Assembly: GCA_003646995.1 (NCBI GenBank)
Contig: QMLZ01000013.1
Coordinates: 1-27,849 of the forward strand
Length of the DNA: 27,849 nucleotides
Source of the DNA: Deltaproteobacteria bacterium
Lineage (GTDB): Bacteria; Desulfobacterota; DSM-4660; Desulfatiglandales; Desulfatiglandaceae
Reading direction: 5' to 3'
Position numbers and translations under genes: made by a program
Notes under the pieces: model-generated
What the model was told of the DNA's origin: nothing
The model's input: the letters and a program-made list of their open reading frames with translations, nothing else
Databases searched by the model: none
Part shown: piece after piece, positions 13,843 through 20,786 of the stretch
How positions within the stretch are numbered: the stretch's first letter is position 1
Layout: each line of letters begins with the position of its first letter

Positions 13843-14394
13843 GTGAGAAGAAGATTCGTGTTTTTAAAAGAGGTCAAAGAGCTTGTAGCAAAGGGAGTCG
13901 ATAAAATAGAACTTCCCAAAGGTGCGAGGATTTCTGATGAAGCGGCCGATTTGATCAAGGAAAAGGGCATTAAGGTAATTTTTGGCGCTGATGATATTGC
14001 TGATAATTTGCAAAGAAATTCGGAATTTGGACGCAGTAAGGTATTGACAGAGAAACTAAATACCAATGGTGGCCAACGGCTGGTTGCCGTCGCGTCGGAT
14101 GGTAAAAGTGAGACAGATTTTGTCAGCCGTGTAGCCGCTAGAAGCCCATATTTTTTGCTTTTTAACGAAGAAGCTGAATTAGTCGAAATTGTGGAAAATC
14201 CTTACCGTAACATTGGTGGTGGCGCTGGCCCATTAGTAGCTGAGTTTCTGGCGGCGAAGGGAGTCACCACAATTGTGGCAGGAAATTTTGGCATGAACAT
14301 CAAGCGGAGCTTGGAGCAGATGGGTCTTGAGCATTTTGAGTTTCAAGGGGAGGCTAGAAAGGCTGCTCAGAGGGCATTGGGTCAAACCTTTTGA
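13843..14394 (+). CDS. EutQ-like module fused to a NifX/NafY (dinitrogenase FeMo-cofactor-type) domain
   Basis: The start is set at GTG 13843, with GAGGACTAGG before it, because the product then begins RRRFVFLKEVKELV just as the 8228 protein begins AGRFIFRKDVEDVI. Residues 4-47 are the shared module (...LPKGARISDEAADLIKEKGIKVIF). Residues about 79-183 are a NifX/NafY/MTH1175-type domain, with ARSPYFLLF (99-107), ENPYRN then GGGAGPLVAEFLAAKG (119-140) and IVAGNFGMNIKRSLEQMG (144-161). That family binds or carries metal-sulfur clusters or acts in their insertion. I infer a compartment-targeted cluster-handling protein for the iron-sulfur dehydrogenase or shell clusters. A longer TTG start at 13807 is possible but adds residues unlike the paralogue. 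It is the last clear BMC-locus gene before the transporter. Confidence 0.78.
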   Translation: MRRRFVFLKEVKELVAKGVDKIELPKGARISDEAADLIKEKGIKVIFGADDIADNLQRNSEFGRSKVLTEKLNTNGGQRLVAVASDGKSETDFVSRVAARSPYFLLFNEEAELVEIVENPYRNIGGGAGPLVAEFLAAKGVTTIVAGNFGMNIKRSLEQMGLEHFEFQGEARKAAQRALGQTF

Positions 14395-14440
14395 GGATAC
14401 GTTTGGCATGCGGAGTAGGTCAAGAGTTCCCCTCTCCCAT

Positions 14441-14475
14441 TTCGCGAAACCTTAGGGGAGATTTCTTGCGCAAAA
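14441..14475. promoter_or_regulatory. two short palindromes upstream of the TRAP transporter genes
   Basis: TTTCGCGAAA is a perfect 10-base palindrome nested between CTCCC and GGGGAG, so the whole can fold into a stem. TTGCGCAA, an 8-base palindrome, follows about 20 bases later. The stretch lies in the 164-base gap between the NifX-like gene and dctP. It could be an operator for the RpiR regulator or an attenuating hairpin. There is no T-run, so a simple terminator is unlikely. Confidence 0.35.
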
Positions 14476-14558
14476 TCAGTAAGAAGGGGGGTGAATAAAG
14501 AAAATAAGATAGGAAAGGAATCTTTTGTTAATTTATTTTATTAGGGAGGAGAACAGAG

Positions 14559-15617
14559 ATGAAAAAAACCAACGGACTGCTCATTGGGGCTATTATTTTA
14601 GTCGGTATATTTTTTACCTTTGTGGCCTTTGGAAGTGTTAGCGCCATCGCCGGCCAAAAGATCTACCGAATGAAGATCCAATCCGCGTATCCTCGAGGCG
14701 ATATCTCCATGGAACTGCTGAAGTACTTCGCTGACCGGACAAAGGAAAGAAGTAATGGCAGGATCTTGATCTCGGTTTTTGCAGATCCTGAGCTAGTTCC
14801 TGCTGAGCAGCTTTTTGAGGCTACGCAAAAAGGGACCCTTGATATGCTTCATGCTGTTGCGGCCATGTGGGGAGGCATAGTGCCTGTTGGTGAGGTTGAA
14901 TTCGGGCTGCCTTATGCCTATAACATACCGGGTGATAAAGACATTATTGAGACAGGAAGAATTGTTAGGGATTTTTTTTACAAGAGTGGTCTGGTCAAAC
15001 TGCTGAGGCAAGAATATGGCAAGCATGGGCTGTTTTGGTTAGATATGCACTCCTATGGCAAGATAATAACCATGTCCAGAACTTGCATAACTTCTTGTGA
15101 TCAGTTTAAGGGAAAAAAATTCAGGGTGGAAGGATCATGGGCAGACTACTACAATGGTCTGGGTGCAAGGGGAACCTATATACCAGGAACCGATGCCTAT
15201 ATGGGACTAAAACTCGGTACCATCGACGCATCTCAGTGGGACATAAGCGCTATAACGGGGCTAAAGTGGTATGAAGTAGCACCTTACTGGCTTGTAGGTG
15301 GTCAAAACGACGTTGTGCCTGGGCATATCCTGGTCAATATGAAATCATGGAATGCACTCCCGAAAAATCTTCAGCAGGCACTGCTTGGGGCCGCAGAGGA
15401 TTATTACCATAAACTCTTAGACAGCTATATGGTTGAATACAAAAAGGCCGATGATCTGGTAAAAGCGGGTAAGATCAAAAAATGTGTACTAGATGCAGAA
15501 TGCGACAAGAAATGCGCCGAGGTTGCTAACAAACTATGGGATAAAATAGCAAAAAGAGACCCGGCTGCTGCAAAGGCTATCGAGATGATAAGGGAATGGC
15601 GAAAGACTTTAAGATAA
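14559..15617 (+). CDS. dctP: TRAP transporter periplasmic solute-binding protein (DctP family)
   Basis: The 352-residue precursor has a signal peptide: Lys-rich start, hydrophobic 7-29, likely cleaved after Ala31 (SAIA|GQ). The mature part follows the DctP pattern, with an AEQLFEATQKGTLDM block and GKKFRVEG holding Arg189, the residue that salt-bridges the substrate carboxylate in DctP proteins. DAYMGLKLGTIDASQWDI follows. The solute is therefore probably an organic acid, amino acid or other zwitterion. Cysteines at 176, 180, 309, 315 and 319 are more than usual for the family and could form disulfides. A strong ribosome site (GGGAGGAG) precedes the ATG. Lying right after the compartment genes on the same strand, it is the obvious uptake system for the compartment substrate, though this is inferred from position. 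Confidence 0.93.
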   Translation: MKKTNGLLIGAIILVGIFFTFVAFGSVSAIAGQKIYRMKIQSAYPRGDISMELLKYFADRTKERSNGRILISVFADPELVPAEQLFEATQKGTLDMLHAVAAMWGGIVPVGEVEFGLPYAYNIPGDKDIIETGRIVRDFFYKSGLVKLLRQEYGKHGLFWLDMHSYGKIITMSRTCITSCDQFKGKKFRVEGSWADYYNGLGARGTYIPGTDAYMGLKLGTIDASQWDISAITGLKWYEVAPYWLVGGQNDVVPGHILVNMKSWNALPKNLQQALLGAAEDYYHKLLDSYMVEYKKADDLVKAGKIKKCVLDAECDKKCAEVANKLWDKIAKRDPAAAKAIEMIREWRKTLR

Positions 15618-15645
15618 GGACGTTGGAAAGCTAGGAGGTGACACG

Positions 15646-16131
15646 GTGAGGCGCATAGAAAAAGTAAAAAAAACTATCAATACTATAAGCCTAAAATCTG
15701 GGAAGGCTCTATGCCTCACCGTGTTCCTGATAATGCTTGTCACCACATTGGATGTGGTTGCCAGATATGTTTTTAATAGCCCATTGCTTTGGGGTTGGTT
15801 ATTGAATAGGCAGCTTTTTGGACTTTTTATTATATTTGCCGGCGTATATACGATGGCAACAGGAGGGCATATAAGAATCGAGATTTTTTATGATCACTTC
15901 CCTCCAAAATTGAAGAAAATTGCACGGTTCGCCGCGCTAGGTAGCATGTTCATTTTTTTGGGTGTACTGATTAGCCAAGGATATTGGATGGGTTTTAATT
16001 CCTTGAAGATGGGAGAACTCGCTCCAGGAGCATTTCGCTTACCTCTTTATCCGCTCAAGCTACTTATTCCAACAGTGGCAATTCTGTTTTTGCTCGAAGG
16101 TATCGTATTTTTTCTTGGAAGAGATGAATGA
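15646..16131 (+). CDS. dctQ: TRAP transporter small membrane subunit (DctQ family)
   Basis: A 161-residue membrane protein with four predicted transmembrane segments at about 19-39, 48-70, 88-110 and 127-153. The DctQ hallmark VVARYVFNSPLLWGW spans about 37-51 and is followed by GGHIRIEIFYDHFP in the middle loop. DctQ supports the large DctM subunit in sodium-coupled uptake at the inner membrane. The start is GTG preceded by an ideal AGGAGGTGACACG ribosome site, 28 bases after dctP. Confidence 0.92.
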   Translation: MRRIEKVKKTINTISLKSGKALCLTVFLIMLVTTLDVVARYVFNSPLLWGWLLNRQLFGLFIIFAGVYTMATGGHIRIEIFYDHFPPKLKKIARFAALGSMFIFLGVLISQGYWMGFNSLKMGELAPGAFRLPLYPLKLLIPTVAILFLLEGIVFFLGRDE

Positions 16132-16192
16132 TACCTCTGAATCCTGTTTGCGAATTCCTTATAAACGTCATGGTTAAGCAGGTATTTATTTC

Positions 16193-17494
16193 ATGTCCAT
16201 AGAACTGGTTACATTGCTTTTATTTGGCGGTCTTCTTTTTTTATTGGCAGTAGGCGTCCCGGTAGTGTTTGCATTAGGGGCGATAAGTGTTCTAATCACT
16301 TACATCATCGGTGGGAGTAATGACCTCTATGTAGTGGCGACTACTACTTATCGAGAAATTACCGATGGAGGATTGATAACAATTCCTCTGTTTCTTTTGA
16401 TGGGGAATTTCCTCTTACACTCTGGCATATCTGATCGCTTGTTTAAGGCGTTGAATTATTGGTTGTCGGGCCTCCGAGGTGGGTTGGCAATTGTGACCAT
16501 TAGTGTTTGCGTAGCATTAGCCATGTGCGGAGGATTTGGGCCTGGTATTCTTACGATGGGGTTGATCGCAGTTCCTGCAATGCTAAAGTTTTCATATAAT
16601 AAATCCCTTGCTCTTGGCACGGTTATGGCAGGGGGAGTTTTGGGAACCATAATACCTCCAAGCATCCTTATGATTGTATTTGGTTACATTGCGCGCGTTT
16701 CCATTGGAAGGCTTTTTTTCGCTGGCGCTATCCCGGGGCTCATAACCGCATTTTTATATGTCTGCTATATAGTGGTAAGGTGCTACTTTCAACCTCAACT
16801 AGCTCCGCGCACATCCCAAAATGTGACTTGGAGAATCCGGTGGACGTCTCTTAAAGAGATTGTATTTCCTACCCTTCTCGTGGTTTTGGTTCTGGGCTCT
16901 ATATTTTTGGGCATTGCTACTCCAACAGAGGCTGCAGGTGTGGGCGCCATGGGCGCATGCTTAATGTGCATAATATACGGCAGGCTTACGTGGAAGGTGG
17001 TAATAGACTCGTGCCTTGAAACCATGAAAGTTAGCGGCATGGCACTATGGATATTGGTTGCAGCTACCTTATTCGGGGTTGTTTACACAAGTGCCGGGGC
17101 ACAGGATATGGTGATGGGCATAGTCCAAAGTGCCACAGTCAGTAGGTGGGCGATTCTGGCAACTATGCAAGTTATCCTTTTGTTGTTTGGAATGTTTATG
17201 GACGATTATGCTGTGGTTACTATTTGTGCCCCAATATTTGTGCCAATTGCTAAGATTTTAGGGTTTGACCCAATATGGTTCTCCATTGTGTTTATTCTTA
17301 ACATGCAAGTAGCCTATCTTACGCCTCCATTCGGGTGGGCCCTCATTCTCATGAAGGGGGTCGCCCCTCCAGAAATCAAAACGAGAGACATATGGAAATC
17401 CGTTCCACCTTTTGTTGTAATGCAACTTTTGGTATTATTGTTGACCATGATATTTCCGAACTTGGCCCTGTGGCTTCCAAACAAGATGTTTTAG
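16193..17494 (+). CDS. dctM: TRAP transporter large permease subunit (DctM family)
   Basis: A 433-residue, almost wholly hydrophobic protein with about 11-13 transmembrane segments. DctM landmarks are visible: VPVVFALGAISV near the start, TIPLFLLMGNFLLHSGI at about 61-77, the GVLGTIIPPSILMIVFGYI pore motif around 148-166, ATPTEAAGVGAMGACL around 241-256, and the C-terminal YLTPPFGWALILMKG. It is the sodium-coupled permease that receives the ligand from DctP. It lies 61 bases after dctQ with no strong ribosome site (GCAGG is 11 bases off). All three TRAP parts are present and full length, so the transporter appears functional. Confidence 0.94.
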   Translation: MSIELVTLLLFGGLLFLLAVGVPVVFALGAISVLITYIIGGSNDLYVVATTTYREITDGGLITIPLFLLMGNFLLHSGISDRLFKALNYWLSGLRGGLAIVTISVCVALAMCGGFGPGILTMGLIAVPAMLKFSYNKSLALGTVMAGGVLGTIIPPSILMIVFGYIARVSIGRLFFAGAIPGLITAFLYVCYIVVRCYFQPQLAPRTSQNVTWRIRWTSLKEIVFPTLLVVLVLGSIFLGIATPTEAAGVGAMGACLMCIIYGRLTWKVVIDSCLETMKVSGMALWILVAATLFGVVYTSAGAQDMVMGIVQSATVSRWAILATMQVILLLFGMFMDDYAVVTICAPIFVPIAKILGFDPIWFSIVFILNMQVAYLTPPFGWALILMKGVAPPEIKTRDIWKSVPPFVVMQLLVLLLTMIFPNLALWLPNKMF

Positions 17495-17517
17495 CAATAA
17501 TGTTCTAGAGGCTGGAA

Positions 17518-17991
17518 ATGAGCAAGGCACATCGACTAAGTGGCAAAAGGGTTTTAATCGTAGATGATGAAGCTGATGTCCTAGATACCTTAGAGCAATT
17601 GTTATCCATGTGCTACGTGAGGAAGGCCTCCAGCTACGAAGAAGCTAAGAATCTTTTGGAGACTGAGGAGTTTGATATCGCAGTATTAGATATAATGGGT
17701 GTAGATGGTTATGGTTTGCTTGAAATTGCAAAAAAGAAGAATGTGATCCCAGTAATGCTAACTGCCCATGCCCTAACTCCGGATAACGTGGTAAAGTCAC
17801 GTGACAGGGGTGCATGGTCATTTATTCCTAAAGAAAAAATAGCCGAAATAGATACCTTTTTGGAAGGTATTCTTGAAGCGAAAGAGAAAGGACGGAATCC
17901 GTGGTCACATTGGTTTGACAAACTTGCTAAGTACTTTGACAAGAAGTTTGGCCCTGACTGGCAGCAAAAACACGGAATGAAGGTCAGATAG
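17518..17991 (+). CDS. stand-alone response-regulator receiver protein
   Basis: A CheY-like receiver: acidic pair Asp16-Asp17 in LIVDDEAD, phospho-acceptor Asp58 in VLDIMGVDGYGL, Thr82 in VMLTAHAL, Lys104 in FIPKEKI. After the receiver comes a charged, aromatic tail of about 45 residues (PWSHWFDKLAKYFDKKFGPDW) and no DNA-binding domain. Similar small regulators with a ...FGPDW... tail are, to my recollection, frequent in Desulfobacterota next to transporters. It starts 23 bases after dctM and is probably cotranscribed with it. No histidine kinase gene lies in the window, so its kinase and target are unknown. Confidence 0.88.
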   Translation: MSKAHRLSGKRVLIVDDEADVLDTLEQLLSMCYVRKASSYEEAKNLLETEEFDIAVLDIMGVDGYGLLEIAKKKNVIPVMLTAHALTPDNVVKSRDRGAWSFIPKEKIAEIDTFLEGILEAKEKGRNPWSHWFDKLAKYFDKKFGPDWQQKHGMKVR

Positions 17992-18143
17992 GGTGGCTTT
18001 GGAGTCTCAAAGGCTTAAGGAAATGCATAGTTTCCAGACCTCGGATCCAATTTGATTATATCTCGGTTTTGAAACAGTTAGAGGAGGCCAATGCTGAACT
18101 AAAATGCCAAATTTTCCTCAGTTATGAGATTATCAAGTCATCC

Positions 18144-18161
18144 ATAAGCCTCAGGCTTTTG
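18144..18161 (+). terminator. candidate weak terminator downstream of the TRAP/receiver genes
   Basis: AAGCC-TCA-GGCTT forms a 5-bp stem with a 3-base loop and runs directly into TTTT. The stem is short and the T-run only four long, so efficiency would be modest. It lies about 155 bases after the receiver stop. Confidence 0.3.
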
Positions 18162-18387
18162 CCTTGACTTAGTTCATGACAGTGATATCATCTCAACTGC
18201 AGGTGGGTTCTGGCCTTTCCACCGAATCCTCTGTGGCTTGAGAGTTCTAACCACCTCCCTTGTCTTCAGAGGCTGGGGCCTTACAAGGGCCTCCTGGATT
18301 ACAGAATCCGCCTGCATTTATTACTGGGCCCGATCAGAACTCCCACACCTTTAACCTCCATTAATATTCCCTACCCTGGTTAGTTGC

Positions 18388-18416
18388 TTGACCCGCTAAG
18401 GGCTTTTTTTTATAAT
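18388..18416 (+). promoter_or_regulatory. near-consensus sigma-70 promoter for the membrane-protein/ktrBA genes
   Basis: TTGACC (18388-18393) and TATAAT (18411-18416) are separated by exactly 17 bases: a perfect -10, five of six -35 bases and ideal spacing. Transcription would start near 18423, giving a leader of about 57 bases to the ATG at 18480. The run of Ts before the -10 box is spacer DNA rather than a terminator tail. Confidence 0.75.
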
Positions 18417-18479
18417 CGCCCCGCAGTCGGCCCTAGCAAGAACAAGGTCTTGAACTGAATCCAGACAAGGAGGAAAGAA

Positions 18480-18662
18480 ATGGACTTGAGCAGAAAACTT
18501 GGAATAGGAATTGTTATGATAATACCTGCTTTTGTGACAGGTGGGCTCCTGTGGAGTATCATTCCGTCCTGGATCGCGGTCGTCATTTGGGAAATCGTCA
18601 TGGTCTTGGTCTACGTCGGCATTATAAAAGGGAAATTTTCATTTTCCAGAAAAATGGCTTGA
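18480..18662 (+). CDS. small two-pass membrane protein of unknown function
   Basis: A 60-residue protein with two hydrophobic stretches, about 7-26 (LGIGIVMIIPAFVTGGLLWS) and 32-50 (AVVIWEIVMVLVYVGIIKG), and positively charged ends (RK near the N-terminus, KGKFSFSRKMA at the C-terminus). A very good ribosome site (AGGAGGAAAGAA) right before the ATG and the promoter at 18388 show it is a real, probably well-expressed gene. It precedes the potassium-uptake genes by 50 bases. I do not recognise the family; a small accessory subunit or regulator of the Ktr system is possible. Confidence 0.72.
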   Translation: MDLSRKLGIGIVMIIPAFVTGGLLWSIIPSWIAVVIWEIVMVLVYVGIIKGKFSFSRKMA

Positions 18663-18695
18663 GCCGGTTCATGGATGGCTTGTAAAATTAATGGG

Positions 18696-18718
18696 CCGCC
18701 CTATAAGCGGTCATGCCG
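18696..18718 (+). promoter_or_regulatory. overlapping alternative hairpins around the ktrB start codon
   Basis: CCGC (18696-18699), GCGG (18707-18710) and CCGC (18715-18718) allow two mutually exclusive 4-bp stems. The second loops out the ATG at 18713. No Shine-Dalgarno sequence is visible here, so start-site folding or coupling to the upstream gene may govern translation. Short stems; weak evidence. Confidence 0.25.
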
Positions 18719-20092
18719 CAAAACATGAAAAACCTTCTCGGCCGTCTCTCCCCTCAGCAGGTCTTACCCCTAAGTTTTCTAGGAATCATCATCTTCGGGG
18801 CGCTTCTATTATTGACCCCTTGGTCCACAAAGGCCGGGGCAATGCCGTTCATTGATGCGCTGTTTACAGCCACTTCTGCTGTATGTGTTACCGGCTTGAC
18901 CGTGGTTGATACGGGAACCTATTTTACGCCCTTCGGTCAAGGTGTTATCTTAGGCCTTATTCAAGTAGGCGGCCTTGGAATCATGACCTTTTCTGTCCTT
19001 TTCTATAGCTTGCTTGGATCCAGCATACGCCTGAGGGACAGAATAATAGTCCAGAGTAGTTTTACCACTCCTCAGAAACAGGACGTATTAAAACTGGTTA
19101 AATCGATATTCTTATACACCTTTGCAATAGAGGGTGCAGGGGTAATTTTGTTGCTTGCGGCATGGCCCGGTGGCTCTCCCAATTCCACGCGGGTGTGGAT
19201 AGCTGTTTTTCATAGCGTCTCTGCTTTTTGCAACGCCGGTTTTTCACTTTTCAGAGATAGCTTTATGGAATATCGCTTCAACTGGTGGATCAACTTGATA
19301 ATAACTAGCCTGATAATCGCGGGAGGACTGGGTTTCATCGTTCTTATGGAGTTGGGAAGATGGGTAAAACAGAAGCTCAGGAAGCAACAAAGGCCCCGCT
19401 TATCGCTCCACAGCAAACTGGTCCTTACCACCACAGCATGCCTGATAGCTGGCGGGGGATTGCTGTTTTTTGTGCTGGAATCTAGGGATTCATTGGCCAC
19501 TGTTTCGCTAAATGGAAAAATTCTGGCCTCATATTTTCAATCAGTCACCGCCCGGACCGCAGGATTTAATACAATGGATATCTATGCTTTGGCAAACCCC
19601 ACTTTGTTCATACTTATGATCTTAATGTTCATAGGCGCGTCTCCCGGCTCATGCGGGGGAGGAGTGAAAACTATTAATGCTGCCATATTGGTGATTATAG
19701 CAAGGAACAGATTTAAGGGAAAAGAAGAGGGGGAAGTCTTTAAGCGAACTATTCCCCGTGAGACGTTAAGCCGGTCTGTAACAATAATAATAAGCTCAGT
19801 AGTCCTAATTTCAGTTGTGGGGTGCTTATTGATGATCGCGGAAACTGGCCGCTACGCTCATCCCGAAACCAGAGGGAAGTTTCTCGAGTATCTTTTTGAA
19901 ACGGTCTCTGCCTTTGGCACAGTGGGGCTTAGTATGGGAGTCACGCCTACGTTGACAAACATGGGCAAGATCCTCATTATGGTCATGATGTTCCTTGGCA
20001 GGTTGGGGCCCTTGAACTTGGCCTTTTCTTTGGCAAAGCGGGCACCGGTAAAGAAATTTCATTATGGAGAAGAAAAAATTTTCATAGGGTGA
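18713..20092 (+). CDS. ktrB: potassium-uptake channel subunit KtrB/TrkH family
   Basis: A 459-residue inner-membrane protein made of four M1-P-M2 repeats. The four selectivity-filter strands are all visible: SAVCVTGLTV, SAFCNAGFSLF, TARTAGFNTMD and SAFGTVGLSMG, each holding the essential glycine. Length and the short KtrA-type partner downstream fit the KtrAB system better than TrkH/TrkA. It imports K+ driven by the sodium or membrane potential and is gated by the KtrA ring. The ATG lacks an evident ribosome site. The gap to ktrA is only 3 bases. Confidence 0.94.
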   Translation: MPQNMKNLLGRLSPQQVLPLSFLGIIIFGALLLLTPWSTKAGAMPFIDALFTATSAVCVTGLTVVDTGTYFTPFGQGVILGLIQVGGLGIMTFSVLFYSLLGSSIRLRDRIIVQSSFTTPQKQDVLKLVKSIFLYTFAIEGAGVILLLAAWPGGSPNSTRVWIAVFHSVSAFCNAGFSLFRDSFMEYRFNWWINLIITSLIIAGGLGFIVLMELGRWVKQKLRKQQRPRLSLHSKLVLTTTACLIAGGGLLFFVLESRDSLATVSLNGKILASYFQSVTARTAGFNTMDIYALANPTLFILMILMFIGASPGSCGGGVKTINAAILVIIARNRFKGKEEGEVFKRTIPRETLSRSVTIIISSVVLISVVGCLLMIAETGRYAHPETRGKFLEYLFETVSAFGTVGLSMGVTPTLTNMGKILIMVMMFLGRLGPLNLAFSLAKRAPVKKFHYGEEKIFIG

Positions 20093-20095
20093 AGG

Positions 20096-20752
20096 ATGAA
20101 AAAATTTGCAGTGTTTGGATTAGGGAATTTCGGATTTTCTGTGGCAAGGGCTCTGTATGAAGAAGGCCATGAAGTGCTCTGTGTAGACCGAGAAGAGGCC
20201 AGGGTGAATAAAATCCAAGAATTTGCCACCCACACCATAATAGGGGATGTCACAGACCGCTCCCTGCTTGAGTCTGTAGGTGTATCCGACATGGATGCTG
20301 TAATCGTGAGCCTTGGAGACAACCTTGCAGCCAGTATTTTGACCACCCTGTACCTGAAGGATCTTGATGTAAAGAGTATTTTGGTAAAGATTAGGAGCGA
20401 GGACCACGGGAGAATCCTTGAGAAAATAGGGGCCGACGAGGTAATTTTTCCAGAGAAAGAAACGGCCATGAAGATTGCAAAAAGTCTCTCAAACCCGAAT
20501 ATCCTGGATTACATCCCGCTCTCCCCTGAGTACAGCATCCTGGAGGTTGCACCTCCCAATCATTTTATTGGGAAGACCTTGAGTGAAATAAACCTCAGGG
20601 CCAAGTACGGCGTAAACGTGATCGCCATCCGGGAGCTTGTACCAGACCGCCTGACCATGGCTCCAGGAGGGGAATTTGTCATAAAGGACAGCGATATTCT
20701 CATTGTATTAGGCCGCCCCGAGGATATTGCAAAAATCCGAGATAAAGACTGA
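20096..20752 (+). CDS. ktrA: potassium-uptake regulatory subunit KtrA (RCK domain protein)
   Basis: A 218-residue cytosolic protein. The RCK_N Rossmann domain has GLGNFG (8-13), an acidic residue ending strand 2 (CVDREE), and GDVTD around 50-54. The RCK_C domain occupies about 135-218 (SILEVAPPNHFIGKTLSEINLRAKYGVNVIAI...). Eight such subunits form a ring that binds ATP/ADP or NAD(H) and opens KtrB. The single RCK pair and length fit KtrA rather than the double-length TrkA. It ends 14 bases from the convergent stress-protein gene. Confidence 0.94.
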   Translation: MKKFAVFGLGNFGFSVARALYEEGHEVLCVDREEARVNKIQEFATHTIIGDVTDRSLLESVGVSDMDAVIVSLGDNLAASILTTLYLKDLDVKSILVKIRSEDHGRILEKIGADEVIFPEKETAMKIAKSLSNPNILDYIPLSPEYSILEVAPPNHFIGKTLSEINLRAKYGVNVIAIRELVPDRLTMAPGGEFVIKDSDILIVLGRPEDIAKIRDKD

Positions 20753-20762
20753 AGCTGAGTGC

Positions 20763-20786
20763 CGGGTTATCTCAAGATAAGAACCG
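20763..20786. terminator. inverted repeat between the convergent ktrA and stress-protein genes
   Basis: TTATCT-CA-AGATAA, flanked by GG and CC, makes an imperfect hairpin at the meeting point of the two convergent transcripts, overlapping the minus-strand stop codon. It could act as a shared terminator, but there is no U-run on either side. Confidence 0.25.

Larger units (their letters stand above)
17992..18479. other. 488-bp stretch without an intact gene; possible eroded coding sequence plus regulatory DNA
   Basis: No complete gene is visible. Just after the receiver gene one frame reads MALESQRLKEMHSF and soon stops; another, around 18058-18180, reads DYISVLKQLEEANAELKC and stops at a TGA. 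The coiled-coil flavour (LKQLEEANAELK) is typical of histidine-kinase linkers, so this may be the decayed remnant of a sensor gene; the evidence is slight. The middle (about 18190-18360) has no recognisable coding or structural signal beyond a GGCC-containing stem near 18275-18293. The right end carries the promoter at 18388. Confidence 0.4.

Noticed and set aside
18388..18413. GC-rich bases followed by eight Ts, first read as a Rho-independent terminator
   Set aside because: The best stem is only three base pairs, while the same bases form a TTGACC-N17-TATAAT promoter, which explains them better.
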